Below are positions 48,662-62,719 of a stretch of 64,000 nucleotides of DNA, piece after piece (position 1 is the first letter of the stretch; every line of letters starts with the position of its first letter). A model generated the notes under the pieces. It saw only the letters and a program-made list of their open reading frames with translations, was not told the DNA's origin and searched no databases. Source of the stretch: Symbiodinium natans (Eukaryota > Sar > Dinophyceae > Suessiales > Symbiodiniaceae); assembly GCA_905221605.1 (NCBI GenBank), contig CAJNDS010002186.1, positions 377,001 through 441,000 on the forward strand, given 5' to 3'. The translations under genes and the position numbers were made by a program.

Positions 48662-51600
48662 ATGCAGAGTGGCGACGCTGCGCAGATTTGGAGGGTCATT
48701 GGTGGTGGCGAGAAGGGTGGGATCGTCGTTCGCATCGGGGAAGAAGTAAGCTCCGATCTGGCCAACGAGCGCCTTGCAACGGGCGCCATCATCAAGGAGC
48801 TGGAGCAGAAAGCGGAGCGGCTTCACTACCGGAAGCTATGTGGTCGAGGGCCCGCGGAAGGTTGGGTGTCTCTCACTCTGCAAAGTGGAAAGGCCTTGGT
48901 GAGGCCAATGCCGAATCTTTGGCTTGTGGTCGGCGGAGTCGGCGGCGGCTCGGGCGGCTCGGGTGGCATTTTGGTGCGTGCCGGCAGCGGTGTGACCTCC
49001 GAGGAACTGCCGCAGCGCTTAAAGCCCGGATCCCTCGTGGAGGAGGAGGGACAGGAGCTGCTGGGCTCACTCCAACGCCTCCAGTATCGGCTGCTGTTTG
49101 GCCAAGGGCCTCCGAGTGGTTGGGTCAGCGTGGCAGTTCAGCAGAAGGCTCTGATCTTATGCTTGCTTGCCATCTTGCTTTCTGGTGCTTCCTTCTGATC
49201 TTTTTCTGCTGTGTTCAAAGTTCTCATCTCCTTGTCTTCTTGCCATGTTTGTGCTTTGTCAGGCCCTGCTTCGCTTGGTCCGCGGTCCAAGCCGTGAAGT
49301 CTTCGAGCTGCTCCGTGACCTTTGGGATCACAGCCTCTTTGCAGCCTTGTTGCTGGTGCAGGACCTGCAGTCTGGTGAAGCTGAAGAGGTCCTCAGCTTG
49401 TTGGAAAGCATGTTCGAAGGAGCAGATTTCCGGCTGAAGCGAAAAGCCGTGAGGGTTGTGGCCGCCATGAGCAAGACCCCTAAAGGCCCTCAAGTCACGC
49501 GAGCTCGATTTGCCGCGGTGCTTGCCAAGCCTCTTGGTGACCTGGACGCCACGGTGCGCTGTGAGGCCGCTTTGGCAGGCGAGTCCCTGCTTTCGGACAG
49601 CGCCGGCGACCACGGCGACCACGGCGACGACGGGGACGACGGCGTTCAACAAGTCCAAGCCCGACTCTCTCAGCTCCTCCGAAGCGACCCTTGTTGGCGT
49701 GTGCGCTGCTGTGCTGCCAGGGCACTAGCACGTTGGACTGGCTCGCTGGAGTCGCTAGATATGTCCGGTTCCATCGAGGAGAGTGACGGGGACGTTCGTC
49801 TCATGCTGGGGCTGAGAAGCCTCGAGCCTTTGGTGCCTTTGGGCACAGCAGGGACAGCACAGCATGCAAGCAATGAACGGTGCGAGCTCTCGCGAAAGTT
49901 GCGCATTCTGGCGGTGCACGGGGCGAACTCCAACTCTGCCATCATGAGGTTCCAGGTCCGCTTCCTTAAAGCAAAGCTTCCGGAGGCAGAATGGGCTTTT
50001 GTGGATGCACCGCTTATCTGGCAAGCAATTGCTGGCGCAGAGGATCCGATTTTTCGTGAGCCTAGCCAGCTTGAGAAGACGATTTCAAAGGGCGAGCCGT
50101 TTCGCTGCTGGTATTCCCATGGCAACAGTTGTTACAATGCTGTTGATGAGGGCGTGGCTAGCCTTCTGGGCCAGGTTCAGTCACAGGCTCCCGTGGATGT
50201 GCTGCTTTGCTTCTCACAGGGGTCGAACTGTGTCTCCTTGGCTCTGGATAATCTTCGTCGGAATGGCACGCAAGCTCCCTGGGCATTGACGGTGATGTTT
50301 AGTGGTGGCCAGATCGACGACGAAATTTTTGCGTGGCCTGCTGGTTGGATGTCCGATCAGCCGACTCTCCGTGTGTACAGTGCCAAGCAAGACAGCTTCT
50401 TTCAGGGTGGGGAAATGTCACTCAAAGACATGTACTCAGACCTCCTCGAGATTGTTCATGAGGATGGCCATATGTTCCCGCAATCTGAGCCACGTGCGGC
50501 TGAGATCTATGACCAACTGTCTCGAGAGATCCGTGCGCGCTTTGGACTGGCTGAGATTCCGATCGAGGGTCTGCAAAAATCGTGCGCTCCGCGCTCGCTT
50601 GGTTTCACCCTGCCAAGCTTTGCAGTCACAGCCGTCCTCCCTTCACAGGTGCAGCTGGAGCCAATTTTTAACAGACTGGCAGAGGATCGTGAACATGTTA
50701 AAATCTCCAAGATGTCGCCACCTCAGCTTGTTGCAGCCGACTGTCCGAACAATCCTTCCTGGTGCAAAGTAGCCAAGGTTCTCGTATGTTCTGCGACATG
50801 CAGCTCACAAGCTGGATGTGAGGATCCGGAAGGCTCAAGTTGCCAGCGGTGTCTCAAAGTTACCTTAGTTCTATGTTCAACTTGTGTGCAAAAGGATGGC
50901 TTTGTCCGGCTGCGTGACATCATGGAACTCAAGAACTTCCGGCCATACAATCTCGAGGCCCATCCACTTTGTTATGAGAGATAGCTGCTTCAGCTATCAG
51001 AGAGATGGCAGGAGCTGATGGCCTGCGTTTACTTCGATGAGAAAGAGCGCTACACCATGGTCAGATCCTAAAGAGATTGAGGGTCCTGCGTCCCGAAGCG
51101 GCAGAATGGGACACTCGCAGGTTCGGGAGTTCGATGGTGAACTCTTGATCCGCGCCAACCAGGGACACACCATGAAGGCCTCCAAGCACGCGGTTGGTCA
51201 CAAGCTTCTTTCGGTCACCCCTGACCCGTTCCTAGCAGCTAGCTTGTCTTATTCTTAGCCAGTTCCCAGACTCAATGGAAAAAAGGTTGTCGAGGATGAT
51301 CTGCTCCTGGAACCCATCACGGATCCCACCACCGTGGAGCACTAAGCAGAGTTAACGAGTGAGGAGCGAATTTTGGGTGCCGGCGAAGTGGGTCCAATTT
51401 GCTCCTTGCTCGCCTTGCAATCCCTTGAAGGTGTCGGACTGTGTCCACGGCACCTACCTCGTGCACTGGCCCTTCATCAAGCGGCAGGGTCTATCCAAGG
51501 TGCTTTCTTCTTGTGTTGGTGGGCAAGAAGGGATATGACATGATATGACCAGAGGGTTATGCTTTTTTTGGAGGTGGCGCGAAACCACATCCACCTGGCC

Positions 51601-52110
51601 CCTGGCCTGCCCGAGGCGCGCCCGGGGGTGACCCGGGTGATCCGAGTAAGCCAAATGAGCTGAGTTCTTCGTGCACCAGTCTTTGTCTTCGAGTGTGTAA
51701 GTCTGTTTTTCGTGTTTCGAGCCTGGAGACAGGATGGGAAGATTCGTGGCATGCGCTCCACAGCTGAGCTTTTCCTCTACATTGACGTCCCTGCGGCCAT
51801 GCAGGACTTCGGCCAAGGGCATTCCCTTTGCCATTCCCGAGCCTACGCCAAATCTCTGTAAGGATGGGATGATTTTCTACCGAAGCAAGAATGAGGTCAT
51901 TCTTACACAAGGGCACGTGACTTAGTCCGCCTTGTCACCATGTGCAAGATCTCCGCAGCGGGCATTGAAGCTTTGCTTCACCCAGAAATCCTCGAACATC
52001 CCGGGCGGCACACTTTTGGACTTTTGGAAGCAAAACTCTTTGTCTGGCATGTGAGGTTGGATGGATGGCTGCCAGTGAAATACTTCATCAAGGCTGCACG
52101 GCTTTCGAAG
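48662..52110 (+). CDS. Fusion: SH3-like modules, HEAT-like region, FSH1 serine hydrolase and tRNA 2'-phosphotransferase (Tpt1/KptA)
   Basis: Exon 1 (from ATG 48662 or upstream, to 49147) has two similar modules ending GRGPAEGWVSL and GQGPPSGWVSV. A GC-AG intron (49148-49262) leads to helical HEAT-like sequence and an FSH1-type hydrolase: LRILAVHGANSNS, nucleophile loop LLCFSQGSN, and HEDGHMFP. The frame then runs on without a stop into Tpt1, whose exons fit in phase: to 50713, 50778-50832, 50895-50957, 51012-51059, 51121-51177, 51286-51333, 51431-51499, 51574-51627, 51733-51804, 51863-51912 and 52056-52110. Tpt1 marks: SYVLRHAAHK, KDGFVRL, LIRANQGHTMK, CVHGTYLVHW, ARNHIHLAPGLP, RGMRSTAE and YRSKNEVILTQG. 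The RHRR active-site residues are all present. Tpt1 removes the splice-junction 2'-phosphate of tRNA using NAD+. More 3' exons may follow. Confidence 0.85.
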
Positions 52111-52182
52111 GTTTGTGCGGTTTCATTTGGGGCCTTTGTGTTGTGAGTCGATGTTGAGTCATGCGAGTCGCTTGTACGAGAG

Positions 52183-55174
52183 GCAGTGAAGATCAACTAC
52201 TCCACGTGCGATATCGAGGAGTTGGATTTTGATCGGGGCGTGCACATGCCCAACTGGGTGCCGCTCCTATCTGCATCCCCGAAGCCCGAAGCTCTCCGAA
52301 GGGCTCCAAAGGCTCCTTTGGACTGCTTCTTGCTTCAGGCGGCTGAGCTGGCTCCATCCGGCCCGGGTGAAGCAGGCCGGCGACCTGTCGCAAGGAGCAT
52401 GGACACGGGCAGCTCTGATATTTTGCCAAGGTAGCTACATGGTCAAGAACCTTGAGGCCTCCCAAGATTCCAAGCGTTGAGTCCATTTGAGTCCAACTCA
52501 AGAGCCGGACTGAAAAACAGGCATTGATTGCAAACTGCCGCAAGCGAATGGCAGAGATCAATGAGCTGAAGGCTGCAATCTTACAGAATATTCCTCCTGT
52601 AGCTTCGGAATTTATAATCCCTGTTGAGTGCACAGGCGCAGGTCGAAAACGGGCAGCACCTCACCGAGGTCTGTGAACTTTTTATGTTGGATGTCGTGGA
52701 CATGTCAAAGTTCTTCTCGTCTTTGAAGGAGGAGCAGTCAAAGGTTGACCAGTACTCAGCGGCCCGTAGCCCAGCACAGCCCAGCAGTTGAGCTTTCTGA
52801 AGCCGTTTTGACTTGTCGGCGTCATGAAAGACTTGGTCTGAAAGACACCGTGATCGAGGGAGCGCAGAAAGAAAGCATGGCTGACGATGAAAAAGGCAAA
52901 TTGCAACTCTCTTCCCGGCACACACACACAAATGAAACAGGAGAGTAGACTTTTCCGTTTTTCCCCCCAGATCAGGGCTCCGCAGGCATGGTAAGACAAG
53001 CTCGAACACAAGTCGGGGAGGGAGCCAAGTGCCCGGAAGGAAGGGAAACGGGTAGCTCCGCGTTTGCGCAGCGCAAGAAACGCAGGAAGAAGGCAAATGT
53101 GCAGTGAATCAAGATTCTCACCCTGATTCAGCATCGCAGAGGTTTACATCGAGCTCCAGTCCCTTGAGCAGCGCTTTCGGCAGCACAAGGGATACCGAAG
53201 GGAGAGCACGCAGGAGCCAAGGGGAGTTCTTTTCGTGTCTGCTTGTATACGATGGCGCTTCAAGCCGTTTGCAGTTGTACATGAGTCGTGAAAGCAGGTC
53301 CCAGCACAGCCCCGAGTAGTGAGATTTAAAGCAGGGGTTGGAGGATTGGTACCAGGGCAAGGCTCTCTCTCTCTCTCTCTCTCGGTGCGACGGAGCGACC
53401 ATGGAGCTTAAAGTTTCTTGTATTCAAAAGCAATCGCACCACCCGAGAAATGACATCGTTGGAGTCAACGTCTCTCAAAGAAAATGTTGGATCCACTTTT
53501 CTGCTCCCTTTCCTACCCGCCCCAAACTAATCGCGGGTCAATCAGGACAGTGCTAATACTCACCCTCCCACCCGGATTCTTCAAGGGCTCCTGAAAGGGC
53601 ACGAAAGGGGAACATGAAAGATATGCTGACAGGGATTGCCCGGAACTGTCAAATAAGGAGCCGAGTTCTTGAAACAATCGTTGAATCTTTCTTGAGCTGG
53701 GCAGCGTGACTTTTCCAGGAGAAGGAACTTCGTGCCAAGGAAGAGGCGGAGGCGGCTTGCCCGTGCAAAGATTCGATGCAAACCTAGTGACTTCATGGGA
53801 TCTTCGTAGGCAGCCACGGTGGTGCAAAGGAAGGACAGAGCGGCAACTTGGATGCAAAGCATGAATCACAAGCCAGCCTACCTGGGACTCAACTTCAAAG
53901 CCTCAAGCTTGAGCTGGCAGCAGCAGCAGCAGCCAGCACTGAAATAGCTCAGGCCACGCCACCCTGGGAAAAAGGAAAGACGAGCATAGAGCCTGGATCC
54001 TTGGCAAGGGCCGGCAAGGGTTGCGGAATGTAAACCTTGTGCCGGCCATGCTCCACATTGTGAGGTCCACAGCCTTCAAGGCGACGGACAGAGAGAAAGC
54101 CGAGTCCAAGACTTGGTGTGCTCAGTGCTCGCCATGTCCGTGTTAGACGTGCTGCAAAGAGTGTTGTGTTCGGATTCACAAGGTACCACAAGGTACCACA
54201 AGGTACCAACGTTTCTGTACTCCCAGGTGGGCGGCGATTGGAAAACGGCGTGAGACTGCCCTGGAGAAGAAGGACGAGAAGAAGGAAGTGAAGGCCAGAT
54301 GCCTTCAGATGCCTTCAGATGCTTCCCCCTGCGAGCCCTTAACGCTGCATCTGCCGGACTTGTCACGAAAGCTCATCAGAGTTGGGGAGTCGATTCCCTG
54401 TTGACGCTGGGGAGCCTCTGATGCTGCTCTTTCGGGGCTTGGGCGCTCTTTGATGCCTCGTTCGTCTGAACTTCCTACACGCCGAACTAACCTTGCGCTT
54501 CTGCTGCTGCGGAGCTTCCGTTAGGGTCTCAAGCTTCTCCCATCAGGAGGATCGCTGGGATGCACTGGGCAGGGGTCGGGGCCCATGTCCAGAATCGTCA
54601 GATTTGGAGGGTCTTTGGCCGCTCACTGTCACTCACTCATTGCTCAGGTCGGCTCACTTCGAGCGTGTCGACGTGTGGAGCTTAGAGATCTCAACATATT
54701 TCGAAGCGAGTTGCGAAGAATGCCAAGGCCTTCTGCTGAGAAGGCGGGGCAAGGAATACTGACGAACACCGTCCGACATTTTTGTATCCGTTCCCCTGAG
54801 GGCGTGTTTGACACAGGCTCCACCTTCCAAGCCTCAGACGCCATCGGGTGCAGGAAGGGTTGCCAGCATGCCATGATAACTCGAGTTGAGGAGCGCACAG
54901 AGCTGTGCAGGTGGTTTGGACAGCTGGCGCTTCGGTTCTGGTGGCACCAACCCTGCAACCCCTTCAGCTACGGCACGACCCGAACGACCCGAACGACCCG
55001 AACGAACCGAACGACCCGACACCGCCACGTCGGAGCCACAGAGGGACTTTGGGGGGCTGCATCGCGCTTCTTCCACTTCTTCAGCTCGCGCCGTGTAGGC
55101 CAGCAGCCAAGCCTGCTTCAGGCCGAGACGTTTCCAAAGCCAGCAAAAAGAAGCGTTCGGAGAGCGAGAAGTAG
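52183..55174 (+). CDS. Coiled-coil exons following the Tpt1 region, gene boundary unclear
   Basis: The first exon starts after tacgagag (52182) with AVKINYSTCDIEELDFDRG and HMPNWVPLL, in phase with the last Tpt1 exon, so it may be the tail of that protein. Further exons are charged and helical: QALIANCRKRMAEINELKAA (about 52525), FMLDVVDMSKFFSSLKEEQS (about 52681), EVYIELQSLEQRFRQHK (about 53143), RRETALEKKDEKKEVKA (about 54244) and finally GRDVSKASKKKRSESEK with a TAG at 55172-55174. NDP repeats (DPNDPNDPNEPND, about 54978-55018) come from a 9-bp repeat. No enzyme family is recognised. Whether this is one gene or two cannot be decided from sequence alone. Confidence 0.4.
54178..54326 (+). 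repeat. Two short 10-bp tandem repeats
   Basis: aggtaccaca three times at 54181-54209 and gccttcagat about 2.5 times at 54298-54323, both with a period of 10. Confidence 0.85.
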
Positions 55175-55227
55175 AGCAGAGAAGCAAAAAAGCACGGAAT
55201 GAGAACGGACCATTCAGGGGATGTGGA

Positions 55228-58200
55228 ATGTGGCAGGTCCCCCGCGCTTCTTCAACTCCAAGCTGCAGCAGCAGAAAGAGCAGAAGGAGCAGAAGGAGCG
55301 TGAGGAAAAGGCGGCGGCAGAGGCCAAAGCCGCAGCGGGCACCTGGCTCAGCCCTCCGTCGAATGAGAGATCTCCAACAAGTGGAGAGATGCGATGATTA
55401 TGCCGATATTCCGACATATGCCATGTCGACGGTTCTGACGCGTGACAGGCTCATGGCGTGACCGGGACGCGAACTGGCGTGATCGCCCAGCAGCTCCAGC
55501 AACTCCAGCAGCCAAGGAGCGAACCCCCACGAGACTAAGCTCTTCGCTGTGCGTTTGTGGGTTCAAGGTGTGGCTTTTTGTGTTAATCTCTCGGTATCCA
55601 GAAAGATCAAAGATCAGAGCTTGGACTCGTACTCCGGCTGCCAAGAATTCAAAAAGTGCTCAGAAGTGTGAGGGCCACCCTTTCGTAATGGCACTGGGCA
55701 GGGTGGGTACGCTGAGTGCCACCTAGAGTGGGGGGGAGGAAATAGATACCGGGGACTCGGTTGGACAGTGCATCCAAGGCCAAATTGCATTTTGCCAGAT
55801 GCTTACTGTACTTGACAGGCCCAGTAAGGGCCCTGTGCGAACTGGACGGGGGGGGTTAGGGCGACTCTTGTTAGGTTTTTTCAACAAAAGAGTGGAGTCC
55901 CCCCCCGACCCCCGGTTTCCTCTGCAGAAGAGTGGATTTCCCCCCCCCCAGCAGGTACCTAGTTCAGGTCCCTTCCACTATGAGGGGGTTCGGCAGGCTT
56001 GAGTGATGGCTCAGGTCAGGTTGCCGAGAGGGCCGGTTTTGTAGTGTGTGCATTTTCAGGACATGTGCTCATGTAAAAGAGCTCAATCTAGTCACACATA
56101 TATATATATATATGCACATATATATATGTATGTGTTTATAATATACACATAGCTTTTCATTTTCGCATCATTGAGAATGATCTGAGATCAGTGCTTGGAC
56201 TTGACTCTGAGTTTTCTGAGATTCTCACAATTCGGAGGAGCCGGGGCCAAGGGAGACTGCACTGCAGGCAGAACGCGCGGTCAAGACGAAATGATGCTGG
56301 GTGTCTGAAAGTCTCTTGGTCTCTAGTCTTCGTTGCAGGCTGAGCGCGAGAAGCCCTGCACTCAACTTGCAAAATTGCCAGCAGTGGATCGCACGGCTTT
56401 CGTCGTTGAAGAGCTGAAAGTGTGAGGCCTCCGGCGTCCCAGATTCCAACGCCTCCTCCGCCACCGCACTCCCAGCAACCTCAGCAACCCCAGCAACCTC
56501 AGCAATCGCAGCAAACCCAGCAAGCGCAGCAGCCCCAGCAAGTTGGGAGAGCTTTGCTGGCCATTCGCCATGTTTCGCATGCCCAACGATGACCGTGCCA
56601 GGCCCAATGCTGGAATGGCCGGTCAGGGCCTCTGTGCCAGTTTGTGGCGTTTGCATCAAGGCTGCGTTCATGGTATTGTCGGCCTGGTTTTTCGGAGTCC
56701 GCTTGCCTTGTTGGAATTGAAACGCATGCCTGTACCTTGGTGAGTGCTATCTGCTAGAATTCTCCCTTTTTTTGTGGCACTCATCAGCCAATCTATCAGT
56801 TGCCAGTCAGGAGACATATCATTCTGAAAAGCTAAACGCAAGACAGTTGCATAAGCAAATGCAGACGTGGCGCTCGCGGAAGATTCTCAAAGTTGCTTGT
56901 GGTACAAGGTCGAAAGTGCGCCGGCTCCGGACCCCTGCGCTAAATGGTCGGTTTGTGCAGTACATTTGTGTACATAGTGGCAACTTGACAAACATAAGGC
57001 TGGTGCGACATGGAATCGCATGGCTTGTGAATCCGTAAGCCATCTGCCACAAGCATTGTTTATTCCCCAGTGCACCGTGCCCTGCAGAATAACCGGTTCC
57101 AGGATCCTTTGCTATCTTAATGGAAGATCGGATCGTGATTCTGAAAGAATTCTCACTGCTGGTGAATGATGAATTACGAGCTTTTGCTGTGTACTGATCT
57201 ACTTTGATGTGGGTTTCAGTTGTCACACCGACCCCTTGGTATCTTGGACCATTCTGCGTTTGGCGCAGGGGCAGTCGCAGTTCTCCATCGAAAAGCAGCA
57301 ACAGAGGGAGACAAGAAAAGGCTTTAGGAGATCGTCAATATCGTGGTGGATTCGTTTCAGAGATGAATTTTCAGCGAGCTAACAAGGGGTTGCCGCATGT
57401 TGCTGCACCGAGGGACCATCAAGATCTTATGTGTCGCTTTGCAGTACAAGAATCGTGTAAGAACCAGTATTGTCGAAGTTGGTCGACTCTTAAGGCCAAC
57501 CGAAGACCCTGCTAAGGCCCGGTTTATTTTTCAAGACTTTGCGTTCAAAAACGAAAAAATGTTTTTGCATGGGTTTGATTTTTGTTTTGTTTTCGCTCGG
57601 GACGCTGCGCCGCCGCCCACGTGGTATGCCTATGGAGGGCTTTTCCCTCGTGGCAAACGCTTTGTCACCTGAACATCTTCTCCTTCTCTCCCCAGCCCCT
57701 CCCCCCCCCCCTCCTTCCGCCTTCCCTCAGACACTCAGCAGGTCTGCACCTGCCTCCCCGGCCTTGTGCGTCAGATTGAAAGCCTGCACAATGCAGCACA
57801 CTGCCATGTTCACTTCGCCCATGATCGCTGCGGTGTGTGCCTGTGAGCTGCGCCTGAGTTGAACATCCGCTCTAGCTACTGCTGGTTGATCTACAAGCAA
57901 GATATGAGAGTCTCAGGCCTCTCCCGCAGTGTGCACCTCAACACACTATACCAACCAGATCCGCCATTACCATTGGTGAATCATTTGTGCTTGCCATGGC
58001 AGCAGGAATTATTGACTTTCTTTGAAGAGTTTTTCGGACGGATCGCTTGCATCTTGCCGCTGCTTCTTTTCGACTCCCTGTTGCGGAGTGTTTTCTAGTC
58101 AGGTCAAGGCCATCCACAGTATGGCGCTTGCTATGGAGGCGGCTCAAAGAGATACCAAGAGTGAGTGATTCGGGCGGCTCTTTCAGCTCAGCAAGGTATG

Positions 58201-60185
58201 CAGCAGCACTATCCGCAGGTGCCGCTTTTCAGATTGAAACGAAGGGGTCGTGTCGAACTGCTGAGTGATGAGGCAATGATGCCCATGAATTCTGGCTGGA
58301 TGAGCCAGATGAACCCGCAGCAGCAACAGTGTTGCCGGCATGACCTTGCAGGAGGTTTTGTAGCAGCATTCAGGAATTTCAGGGCCGGCACCTGTGGTTA
58401 TGGCTTATGTGCAGCTGCACCACACATGTCAGTCTGCATCCAAAGCTCCCGAAACAGTGCCCATTGCAGGATGATGATGCAGCAGCAGATGATGCAGCAG
58501 CAGATGGCACAACAGCAATCTGGAACAGGCACGCAGAAATTGTATTTGCACCTTCGGTGCGTGAAAGTCTACGTGCTTTGGTCTCGCCTCAATTGCAGGC
58601 TGCAGCGGCTGCGGCTGTTGCGGGGGATGTGCAGGTTGTCAGGGATGCCAGGGCTGTCAGGGCTGCGGCTATGGCTGCCAAGGGTGTGCAGGGTGTCAGG
58701 GCTGCCAGGGCTGCCAGGGCTGCCAGGGCTGCCAGGGCTGCCAAGGCTATCAAGCGTGCCAAGGCTGTCCTGGGCAAGGGTGTGCAGGCTGCCAAGGCTG
58801 CCACGGCTGCCAGGGTTGCCAAGGCTGCCAGGGCTGCCAAGGCTGCCAGGGCTGCTCAGGCTGCCAAGGCTGCCAAGGCTGCCAAGGGTGTGGGTGTTGG
58901 GGTGGCGGAGGTTGCGGCGGTGGCAGTGGATATGGCTGTCAAGGTTCCGCAGCTGGCTGCGGTGGATGCTGCTCTGGTGGATGTCGGCAGGGCTGTGAGG
59001 GTGGCCGTGGAGCCTGCAGTGGAAGTTCCACAGGAAAGGGTGGCATGGGCTATGAAGCAGATCGCGGAATGGCTCAAGGCTGGGCATCATCTGCCGAGGT
59101 TCTAACATGGGTCCATCACGGTGTAGCTCGGTGCCAGGTGGCCGCTCAAGTTGGAACGAGGCGGAAGCGGCTTTGCTGTGGCTTGTGGCTTTGTCTTGTG
59201 GCTTTGCTGTATCCCTCGTGATTTTTTGATCACAATCCGTAGTTTTGTTCAGCTATCACACTTCTGGAAGAGTTGTCGCCACAAGTGCGAATGCCTTTGC
59301 GCGCTTGCTCCTCTGAACTCTGAACCCTTCAGGAACCTGCTCAGGCAGACAGCAGCGGGTAGGGGTGGGGCAGTTGCCACGCCAGCCGTGTGCTTGCCAA
59401 CTCACCTCTTCAAGAATTCATCATGGGATGATGATGGCATGGAATGTCCTCAAACTGTGAGCATACGAAGAAACTTACACCGGACCTAGACAGCTTGCTC
59501 CAGCGGTAGTTGCCCATGTGACCCTGACAGTTGGAGAGGGGGTCAAGTTGTTCATGGCATGCGCTTGCCACAGGAGGAAGATCAGTACGGAGACTACGGA
59601 GACGAGCAAGGCAAGTCTCTGGCAATGCCCGAGCAAAGCTCGGTGCATGCACGATTGCAGAAGCTCGGCGCCATGAGAGGGACGACTCTTGCCAGGATGG
59701 AAGGGCGGAGACGCTCGAAACCTGGGGCAACATTGATCCAAACGCTCTAACAGTAAAGGTGAAGTCTCTCTCTCGTGGTGCTACCATGTTACATTTGAAG
59801 ATATTTGAAGGTCTGGGGTGGAAAGAAGGGCTCGGACCTCAGAAGCCTTTCCGTTGGTGTCGGTGGAGACTTTCAGATGTTACTCCCAAGGCCGTGGGGC
59901 GAGCGGGAACAGCGGCAAGGGCCAAGGCGGAGTCATGCAAAAACCCGCAAGCTCTTGGCCCATCAAGATGTCCTGTGGTTTCTGCTAGCGAGGCAAGAGC
60001 GGCGCTGCTGGCGCTGGCGGCCCGCCTCCCGAACCACAGTTGCTTCAGGTTGCTTCTCCGCTGGTGCCCCCGAGATTCCGAACCCTCCTAGGTTGCTCTG
60101 TTTTCCTTGTCGCTATTCTCGTCACGCTTCCCTTTCAAGGCAAGGACCGTGGCAAAGGCCGAGGCCGCGACCGCGACGATGCTAG
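55228..60185 (+). CDS. Low-complexity multi-exon gene: KEQ-rich, Gln/Met-rich, Cys-Gly-Gln and RG-rich exons
   Basis: Exons recognised: GPPRFFNSKLQQQKEQKEQK (55231 onward, continuing into REEKAAAEAKAAAG); GSWRDRDANWRDRP (55449); a Pro then Gln-rich exon (TPPPPPHSQQPQQPQQ, about 56445-56545); QSQFSIEKQQQRE (about 57273); QQGMQQHYPQ (58191); MMPMNSGWMSQMNPQQQQ (58277); MMMQQQMMQQQMAQQQSG (58471). These are followed by a GC-AG intron (58529-58598) into a Cys-Gly-Gln repeat frame open to a TGA at 59221. Then come EEDQYGDYGDEQ (59571), SQGRGASGNSGKGQGG (about 59882) and GKDRGKGRGRDRDD (about 60138). The composition suggests an RNA- or condensate-associated protein, but no folded domain is seen. 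All exons keep plus orientation and AG|G acceptors. Continuity as one gene is inferred. Confidence 0.4.
56098..56155. repeat. (TA)n microsatellite
   Basis: Alternating TA with interruptions. It is one of the few AT-rich patches in the window. Confidence 0.9.
58599..59030 (+). repeat. Coding 9-bp repeat (ggctgccag), Cys-Gly-Gln protein repeat
   Basis: About 25 imperfect nonamers. In the frame set by the preceding GC-AG intron (g + gc tgc agc) they read Gly-Cys-Gln; the other two open frames read Ala-Ala-Arg and Leu-Pro-Gly. The repeat then grades into Gly/Cys-rich non-repetitive sequence (GGGGCGGGSGYGCQG). Confidence 0.7.
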
Positions 60186-60239
60186 GTCCTTACAGGTCGT
60201 GAAGGACCATTCTGGGTGATTGGCTTTTGCGAGCAGATC

Positions 60240-61950
<1,711 letters not shown>

Positions 61951-62274
61951 ACCAGGCAGTTGCCTTGCTCGACGCCGTGGAAGGTGTGAAGACAGGTTTT
62001 GGCCCCAAAAGTGGCTTTCGTATTGTAAGTTGCAGTGTTTGTGTGTTTTTTTCTCAGCATTTTCTGATTGCGATCCAAGAAGCAACATTTACCATCGAAT
62101 ACTTTCGGAACAACCGAAAAAGAAACAGCAACAAGAGTCCAAATCCGTAGAAGCAGAAAACGAGTAGCAACAATCATCAGGGATTTCGGGTTTGGGGGTT
62201 TAAGGGTCTAAATGTTTGAGGGTTTAGAACAGGCAACTTGCCACGTGTGACGTGCGACCTGCAACATGCAACAT

Positions 62275-62308
<34 letters not shown>

Positions 62309-62719
62309 ACAAGACCACACTGCTACACTTGGCACGATATATGCACTCAGAGCATCTTGTCGTGTGCTTCGCCCAAGGAATGGGCGGCGCTGGGGCGCAT
62401 GCGGAACGCAGCCGCAAGCTGAGGTGCAGAAGAAGGGAAGCAGAAGGAAGCAGAACGTGTGCGGGTGTTTCAAAGCGCGTCAAGCAGTTTCAACCAGTTT
62501 CTAACAGTTTCTAAAAGGTTTCGCGCGTTCTTCGTACCTGTGTGATTGATGAATATGTAAACTTTTGCAGTGAGTAGTCTTTCTGCGAACTTGTCGCCTG
62601 ACATCGCTCAGCAGTCGGCATGATGGGCGAGGTGGACTGCTCGAATCTTGAATCTGATCCGAAAGCATGGCACATCCCCCATCAACGAGGGGCTTGAATG
62701 CCCGGCCCCGCTAGGGCCT

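Noticed and set aside
58165-58998. 277-codon Leu-Pro-Gly frame, and a 232-codon Ala-Arg frame at 58407-59105
   Set aside because: Both are alternative readings of the ggctgccag repeat. The preceding intron phase selects the Gly-Cys-Gln frame.
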